The notes beneath the pieces are model-generated. The model searched no databases, had not been told where the DNA came from, and was given only the letters and a program-made list of their open reading frames with translations. Shown piece by piece: positions 58,926 to 64,000 of a stretch of 64,000 nucleotides of DNA. The position numbers and the translations under genes were made by a program. Numbering within the stretch: the stretch's first letter is position 1; every line of letters begins with the position of its first letter. The stretch spans positions 248,001 to 312,000 of the forward strand of contig NZ_VFOU01000002.1 in the NCBI RefSeq assembly GCF_006716305.1, written 5' to 3'. The stretch comes from Enteractinococcus coprophilus (GTDB lineage: Bacteria > Actinomycetota > Actinomycetes > Actinomycetales > Micrococcaceae).

Positions 58926-59191
58926 CCGCTGTGAACTTCGGCCTGCTGCTCGGGTTGGTCCTTCTGGCCGCCTGCATGATCGCGGTGGCCTACCGCATGA
59001 TCGCCGCCGACACCGACGCGGACCGTGCGGTGGCCGCCGACCTGTTGATGTTCTCGTTCACCGGCATTCTGGCGCTGCTCGGCGTCATCCTGGCCGGAGC
59101 CTTCTTTTTTGATCTGATCCTTGTCGCCTCCGTCGTCGGTTTCCTCTCCGCCGTGTCATTGGCTCGAGCACTGACCAGGGGGCGCCGCTAA
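58922..59191 (+). CDS. mrpF: Mrp antiporter subunit F
   Basis: An 89-residue three-helix protein with YRMIAADTDADRAVAADLL, the MrpF signature region. GAGG lies upstream of the ATG, which overlaps mrpE by 4 nt. Confidence 0.9.
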   Translation: MTAVNFGLLLGLVLLAACMIAVAYRMIAADTDADRAVAADLLMFSFTGILALLGVILAGAFFFDLILVASVVGFLSAVSLARALTRGRR

Positions 59192-59646
59192 TGGATACCG
59201 CCATACTCGACATCAGCGCCAACGTCATCATCCTGGTTGGCCTCCTCGTATTTGCCGTCGCCGCAATCGGGTTGTTCAAATTTCGCGACGTCTACACCCG
59301 CATCTCTGCGGTTGGTACCGCCGCCGGGCTGGGGATCTCCCTGGTTATTGTCGGAGTGTTCCTCATGGCACCGTCCTGGCCTAACTTCATCAAACTGCTC
59401 ATCATCGTGTTCCTGCAGTTGGCCACCTCTTCGATCGGGACCATGGCCATCGCCCGGTCCGCCTATCTGACAGGCTCCACAATGCAACCCGGCTACTTCG
59501 ATCACCTGGCCGAAGACCAAACCGATCGCTCCGAGACCGCCCAGCCCGACCACGACGTCGCGCTCGACCACGACGTCTCACTTGCCGATGAGCCCGACGA
59601 CGCCACCGCAGCCGCGGTCGACGACACGGTACGTGACGTGCGTTAA
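59191..59646 (+). CDS. mrpG: Mrp antiporter subunit G
   Basis: A 151-residue protein with three helices and FKFRDVYTRISAVGTAAGLG, the MnhG block, plus an acidic C-terminal tail of about 55 residues. Its ATG shares one base with the mrpF stop. Last gene of the operon; no clear terminator before polA. Confidence 0.9.
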   Translation: MDTAILDISANVIILVGLLVFAVAAIGLFKFRDVYTRISAVGTAAGLGISLVIVGVFLMAPSWPNFIKLLIIVFLQLATSSIGTMAIARSAYLTGSTMQPGYFDHLAEDQTDRSETAQPDHDVALDHDVSLADEPDDATAAAVDDTVRDVR

Positions 59647-59713
59647 TGCCGCGCCCGGCGCAACTGGGGAGAACTATCGGTGTGGGGCGCACCGGCTCGT
59701 TACACTAGATACC

Positions 59714-62521
59714 GTGACTGCTACCAATAACTCTGCTTCGACGAATTCCAACCGCTTGATGGTCATCGATGGCCACTCCATGGCGTACCGCGCGTTCTTC
59801 GCGCTGCCCGCTGAAAACTTCCAGACCAAGACCGGCCAACACACCAACGCCGTCTACGGTTTTCTCAACATGTTGCTGGCCATGATCAGGGAACAACAGC
59901 CCACCCACATTGCCGTGGCCTGGGATATGGACACCCCGACGTTCCGGTCGCAACAGTATCCGGAATATAAAGCTGGCCGCGACAAAACCCCGGATGAATT
60001 CCACGGCCAAATTGACCTGACCAAACAGGTCATGGCCGCTCTGAACATCCCGAACATCGAAGTCGACGGCTACGAGGCAGACGACATCGTCGCCACGATG
60101 GCGACCAAGGCCGCTGCCCACGGTTGGACCGCCCGTGTCGTGTCAGGCGACCGCGATACCTTCCAGCTTATTGATGACAACGTCACCGTGTTATACCCCA
60201 TGCGCGGCGTCTCCGAGCTGCCACCTTTTGACGCCGACGCCATCGAAGAGCGCTACGGTGTGTCCCCGAAGCAATACCCAGAGCTGGCGGCCCTGGTTGG
60301 CGAAACCGCCGATAACCTCCCCGGTGTTCCCGGTGTCGGTCCCGGTTTCGCGGCTCGCTGGTTGAAAAAATACGGCAGCCTGCAGGGCATTCTAGAGAAT
60401 ATCGACGACATCGGTGGCAAAAAGGGCGAGGCGCTGCGCGAGCACGTCGACGACGTCAAACGCAACCGCCAGCTCAACGCCCTGGTGACCAACCTTGAGC
60501 TTCCACTAGATCTCGACGACACCGAATTGGTCAACCCGGATCGCAACCTGGTCTCCGAACTCTTCGACGCCCTCGAGTTCAACACCATCCGCGACCGCTT
60601 GTTCACTACCTTTGAACAACAACTCGGCCACACCGAAGCCGATGCCGACGAAGATCACGACATGCCTGAAACCACTGTGATCGAAACCCCGGACGCTTTC
60701 GCCGCGTTCTTGGACGCCGTGGACGAACCGATCGCCGTGTTCAGTCACATCAACCCACCGGCGACCATTACTCGACGCAAGATCCCAGCACCGGGGGACT
60801 ACGGCCAGATCCGTGCCTTCGCATTCGCCACCTCACAGGCCACCGCGGTCATCGACTTGGAGACCGCCAGCCACGAGCTCGGCGCCGCCGTTACCAAGTT
60901 CTTAGCTGATGACCAATACGGCAAGGTGGTCTACGACCTCAAAGCCATCCTCAAAGCCCTCGCGACCGCACCGGAGGCCTCCCCGGTGCCGGCACAGCCC
61001 GACGTCAACACCTCGGTCGTCAATGTCACCGACGACGTCCTATTATCGGGCTATATCCTGCAGCCCGACCGCCGCGGCTACGAGCTGGCCGACCTCGTCC
61101 AGACCTACCTGAACACCCGCCTGGATGCCGTGAGTTCTCCGAACAACCAGGGCCAACTGACCATCGAAGGCCTCGACGACGATGCCAACGCCAAATTATT
61201 GGCCCAATACGCGCGCAACGCCTGGATGATCCACCGCCTCAATGAATCCATGGATGGCCAACTGGCCCAGCGCGGCGCCGAATCACTACTCCACGACTTA
61301 GAAATCCCACTGTCTGTGGTGCTCGCCAAAATAGAGCTGACCGGGATCGCCATCGACCGTCAACGCCTCGACTCGCTGCTCGAAGGCTTCACCAACGAGG
61401 TCAATAAGGCCGAGGAGTCTGCTTTTGCCTCCATTGGTGGCCAAGAGGTCAACCTGGCCTCACCCAAACAGCTCCAAGTGGTGCTGTTTGAAACCCTCGA
61501 TATGCCCAAGACCCGTAAGACCAAAACCGGGTACTCAACCGATGCCGACTCGTTGGCGGATCTGTTAGAGAAAACCGATCATCCGTTCTTGCATAACCTC
61601 ATGGCCTATCGTGACGCGACCAAATTGCGCCAGACCGTCCAGGGCCTGTTGGACGCAATCGCAGAAGACGGTCGCATTCACACTCGGTTCTCACAGACTG
61701 CCGCCGCAACCGGCCGGTTGTCCTCGCTGAATCCAAACCTCCAGAATATCCCCGTACGGACTCCCGCGGGCCGGCAGATCCGCGACATCTTCGTGGCCGG
61801 AACGCATCCGAACAGCGACGAACGTACGACCCTGCTGACCGCAGACTACTCGCAGATTGAAATGCGCATCATGGCGCATATGTCCGGCGACGAAGGCCTC
61901 ATTGCGGCCTACCAGGACGGCGAAGACCTCCACCGTTTTGTCGGCTCGCAAGTCTTCGACGTGCCACCTGAAGACGTCACTACCTCGATGCGTGACAAAG
62001 TCAAGGCCATGTCCTACGGTCTAGCCTATGGGTTGAGCTCCTTTGGTCTGTCGAAGCAGCTGCGCATTTCGGTCGATGAAGCCCGGGAACTCATGAGTAG
62101 CTACTTCGACCGGTTCGGCGACGTCCAGAAGTACCTGCGCAACGTGGTTCGCCAGGCGCGCAAGGATGGCTATACCCAAACAATGTTGGGACGCCGTCGG
62201 TACCTGCCGGATCTACAATCCGATAACCGCCAGTTGCGCGAAATGGCTGAGCGTGCTGCGCTGAATGCCCCGATTCAAGGCTCCGCCGCTGACCTCATTA
62301 AGGTCGCAATGCTCGGCGTGCAGGCCCGATTGGAAAAAGAACAGCTGACATCACGGCTGATTCTGCAGGTTCATGACGAATTGATCTTAGAAGTTGTCGA
62401 TTCCGAAGTCGATGCCGCTGAAGCTATTCTGGTTGAAGAGATGTCCTCTGCGGCCACCTTGGCGGTGCCACTGGATGTCCAGGTCGGCAAGGGTTACTCA
62501 TGGCATGAGGCGGCGCATTAA
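59714..62521 (+). CDS. polA: DNA polymerase I
   Basis: A 935-residue enzyme with a 5'-nuclease domain (about 10-300: MVIDGHSMAYRAFFAL, DGYEADDIVATMA, GVPGVGPGFA), a middle 3'-5' exonuclease-like domain (about 330-520) without the catalytic acidic residues, and a polymerase domain with TADYSQIEMRIMAH, RDKVKAMSYGLAYG and QVHDELILE. Start GTG at 59714, where TACACT ends 7 nt upstream, suggesting a leaderless mRNA; the frame is open upstream. It performs repair and Okazaki fragment processing, and precedes rpsA as in many actinobacteria. Confidence 0.94.
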   Translation: MTATNNSASTNSNRLMVIDGHSMAYRAFFALPAENFQTKTGQHTNAVYGFLNMLLAMIREQQPTHIAVAWDMDTPTFRSQQYPEYKAGRDKTPDEFHGQIDLTKQVMAALNIPNIEVDGYEADDIVATMATKAAAHGWTARVVSGDRDTFQLIDDNVTVLYPMRGVSELPPFDADAIEERYGVSPKQYPELAALVGETADNLPGVPGVGPGFAARWLKKYGSLQGILENIDDIGGKKGEALREHVDDVKRNRQLNALVTNLELPLDLDDTELVNPDRNLVSELFDALEFNTIRDRLFTTFEQQLGHTEADADEDHDMPETTVIETPDAFAAFLDAVDEPIAVFSHINPPATITRRKIPAPGDYGQIRAFAFATSQATAVIDLETASHELGAAVTKFLADDQYGKVVYDLKAILKALATAPEASPVPAQPDVNTSVVNVTDDVLLSGYILQPDRRGYELADLVQTYLNTRLDAVSSPNNQGQLTIEGLDDDANAKLLAQYARNAWMIHRLNESMDGQLAQRGAESLLHDLEIPLSVVLAKIELTGIAIDRQRLDSLLEGFTNEVNKAEESAFASIGGQEVNLASPKQLQVVLFETLDMPKTRKTKTGYSTDADSLADLLEKTDHPFLHNLMAYRDATKLRQTVQGLLDAIAEDGRIHTRFSQTAAATGRLSSLNPNLQNIPVRTPAGRQIRDIFVAGTHPNSDERTTLLTADYSQIEMRIMAHMSGDEGLIAAYQDGEDLHRFVGSQVFDVPPEDVTTSMRDKVKAMSYGLAYGLSSFGLSKQLRISVDEARELMSSYFDRFGDVQKYLRNVVRQARKDGYTQTMLGRRRYLPDLQSDNRQLREMAERAALNAPIQGSAADLIKVAMLGVQARLEKEQLTSRLILQVHDELILEVVDSEVDAAEAILVEEMSSAATLAVPLDVQVGKGYSWHEAAH

Positions 62522-62623
62522 GCTGCGGCGGTAACATCCTGTTCACTTCAAGGTCAGCTTGCGGTCAAAATCGTGCAATTAATTTCGCGATTCATCAACA
62601 ACAGCGCGGGTCTTACGTTGATT

Positions 62624-62652
62624 TTGACAGGATGGATACCGTACTATATTAA
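62624..62652 (+). promoter_or_regulatory. rpsA promoter
   Basis: A perfect TTGACA (-35) and TATTAA (-10) are 17 bp apart in an AT-rich stretch. The predicted leader is about 98 nt and contains a short TTGCC-TATTTTT-GGCAA hairpin. Confidence 0.7.
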
Positions 62653-62756
62653 ACGTTGCCTATTTTTGGCAAAAATCGTTGTGACTGGTCAACAAGCCAT
62701 GTCACGAACTCAGTAAGTTTATCAACCATATTAATCCATATCGGAGTCCCTACTAC

Positions 62757-64000
62757 ATGACCACTACTAGCAACGCCCCGCAGGTCGCTGTGAACGACAT
62801 CGGCTCGGCTGAAGAATTCATGGCCGCAGTCGATGAAACCATCAAATACTTCAACGATGGCGACCTGGTGGCTGGCACCGTCGTCAAAGTCGACCGAGAC
62901 GAAGTACTGCTCGACATCGGCTATAAGACCGAAGGTGTCATTCCTTCACGTGAACTGTCAATCAAAAACGACGTCGATCCTGATGACGTCGTCGAGGTTG
63001 GCGATTCCGTTGAAGCATTGGTTCTTACCAAAGAAGATAAAGAAGGTCGCCTGATCTTGTCCAAGAAACGTGCTCAGTACGAGCGCGCTTGGGGCGACAT
63101 CGAAAAGATCAAGGAAGAAGACGGTGTTGTCACCGGTACCGTGATCGAAGTTGTCAAGGGCGGTCTGATCCTCGACATCGGTCTGCGTGGCTTCCTGCCA
63201 GCATCGCTGGTCGAAATGCGTCGTGTTCGCGACCTGGCACCATACGTCGGTCAAGAACTCGAAGCGAAGATCATCGAGCTCGATAAGAACCGTAACAACG
63301 TTGTCCTGTCCCGCCGCGCTTGGCTGGAACAGACTCAGTCCGAAACCCGCTCGAACTTCCTGCAGGCACTGCAGAAGGGTCAGGTCCGTACCGGCGTCGT
63401 CTCATCGATCGTCAACTTCGGTGCGTTCGTCGACCTGGGCGGCGTCGACGGTCTGGTCCACGTTTCCGAACTGTCCTGGAAGCACATCGACCACCCATCC
63501 GAGGTTGTCGAAGTTGGTCAGGAAGTCACTGTAGAGGTCCTCGACGTCGATATGGATCGCGAACGCGTCTCCCTGTCGCTCAAAGCCACTCAGGAAGATC
63601 CATGGCAGGTCTTCGCCCGCACCCACGCTCTGGGTCAGATCGTGCCGGGCAAGGTCACCAAGCTTGTACCGTTCGGTGCATTCGTGCGCGTCGAAGACGG
63701 CATCGAAGGCCTGGTGCACATCTCCGAACTGGCCAACCGCCACATCGACACCGCCGAGCAGGTTGTCTCCGTCAACGAGATCCTGTACGTCAAGGTCATT
63801 GACATCGATCTCGATCGTCGTCGTATCTCCCTGTCGCTCAAGCAGGCCAACGAAGGTGTGGACCCAGAAGGCACCGACTTCGACCCAGCCCTCTACGGTA
63901 TGGCTGCCGACTACGACGAAGACGGCAACTACAAGTACCCAGAAGGCTTCGATCCTGAATCCAACGAATGGATGGAAGGTTTCGAAGAAGCACGCGCCGC
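62757..64000 (+). CDS. rpsA: 30S ribosomal protein S1 (3' end cut by the window)
   Basis: The first 414 residues of S1 are present and the frame is open to the right edge. Four S1 RNA-binding repeats are seen (about 36-105, 120-192, 205-275 and 292-365), for example GTVVKVDRDEVLLDIGYKTEG and GVVSSIVNFGAFVDLGGVDG. The acidic segment after the fourth repeat (EDGNYKYPEGFDPESNEW) is typical of actinobacterial S1. It brings mRNA to the 30S subunit. Confidence 0.95.
   Translation, partial: MTTTSNAPQVAVNDIGSAEEFMAAVDETIKYFNDGDLVAGTVVKVDRDEVLLDIGYKTEGVIPSRELSIKNDVDPDDVVEVGDSVEALVLTKEDKEGRLILSKKRAQYERAWGDIEKIKEEDGVVTGTVIEVVKGGLILDIGLRGFLPASLVEMRRVRDLAPYVGQELEAKIIELDKNRNNVVLSRRAWLEQTQSETRSNFLQALQKGQVRTGVVSSIVNFGAFVDLGGVDGLVHVSELSWKHIDHPSEVVEVGQEVTVEVLDVDMDRERVSLSLKATQEDPWQVFARTHALGQIVPGKVTKLVPFGAFVRVEDGIEGLVHISELANRHIDTAEQVVSVNEILYVKVIDIDLDRRRISLSLKQANEGVDPEGTDFDPALYGMAADYDEDGNYKYPEGFDPESNEWMEGFEEARA

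Overview
The window is a continuous stretch of an actinobacterial chromosome, most likely from order Micrococcales and close to Micrococcaceae. The case rests on gene content. There is an S-(hydroxymethyl)mycothiol dehydrogenase, a class Ib nrdHIEF operon, a HisE/HisG/HisF and HisI-TrpE-(TIGR02234-like)-(small membrane protein)-TrpC-TrpB-TrpA-Lgt-Pyk order, a PdtaR-type ANTAR regulator, a GPP34-family protein, PolA followed by rpsA, and a DnaE2-like polymerase. GTG and TTG starts are common. The base composition looks moderate for this phylum. I see no rRNA, CRISPR array, insertion sequence or prophage; this is core chromosome with a few decayed or variable spots.

Region by region. 1-9.1 kb: bifunctional proline dehydrogenase PutA (cut at the left edge), a small membrane protein, a heterodimeric ABC exporter pair with one degenerate ATP site, and a DUF1846 protein. 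9.1-13.7 kb: class Ib ribonucleotide reductase nrdH-nrdI-nrdE-nrdF, preceded by a 548-bp regulatory region with two NrdR-like boxes 32 bp apart and a cluster of DnaA-box-like TGTGG motifs; a 57-bp hairpin separates nrdE and nrdF. 13.7-16.9 kb: a reactive-sulfur island with a CsoR-family repressor lacking the copper-site His (CstR-like), two operator-like palindromes, a small Cys-rich protein, a persulfide dioxygenase-rhodanese fusion and a broken TauE/SafE gene. 16.9-22.6 kb: a thioesterase-like protein, the mycothiol-dependent formaldehyde pathway, an SRAP protein and an S9 peptidase.

22.7-35.7 kb: a DUF6504-like protein with a DnaE2-type polymerase, a lipoprotein, thrS, a HIT protein, GPP34, YbaK, SufE, a rhodanese, ZapE, a PAP2-like membrane protein with an early in-frame stop, and a minus-strand tRNA cluster (Gly-Cys-Val-Gly) ending in a strong terminator. 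35.8-43.2 kb: a PD-(D/E)XK nuclease-like protein, then def-fmt-rsmB-rpe-pnuC-hisE-hisG-hisF. 43.2-52.6 kb: a TIGR03085-like protein diverging from hisI-trpE-trpC-trpB-trpA-lgt, then pyk. 52.6-64 kb: pdtaR, tRNA-Leu, a six-gene Mrp antiporter operon with MrpB fused to MrpA, polA, and the start of rpsA, which runs off the right edge.

Themes. DNA precursor supply and repair (nrd, polA, dnaE2, SRAP) and thiol or sulfur handling (persulfide oxidation, two rhodanese proteins, SufE, mycothiol) recur. Several genes at the head of a transcription unit have a -10-like hexamer only 6-9 nt upstream of the start codon and no clear Shine-Dalgarno, which suggests leaderless mRNAs. I did not find a clearly new multi-gene system. 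The least explained items are the nrd control region and its internal hairpin, the CstR-like island, and the DnaE2 cassette with no adjacent imuA/imuB.
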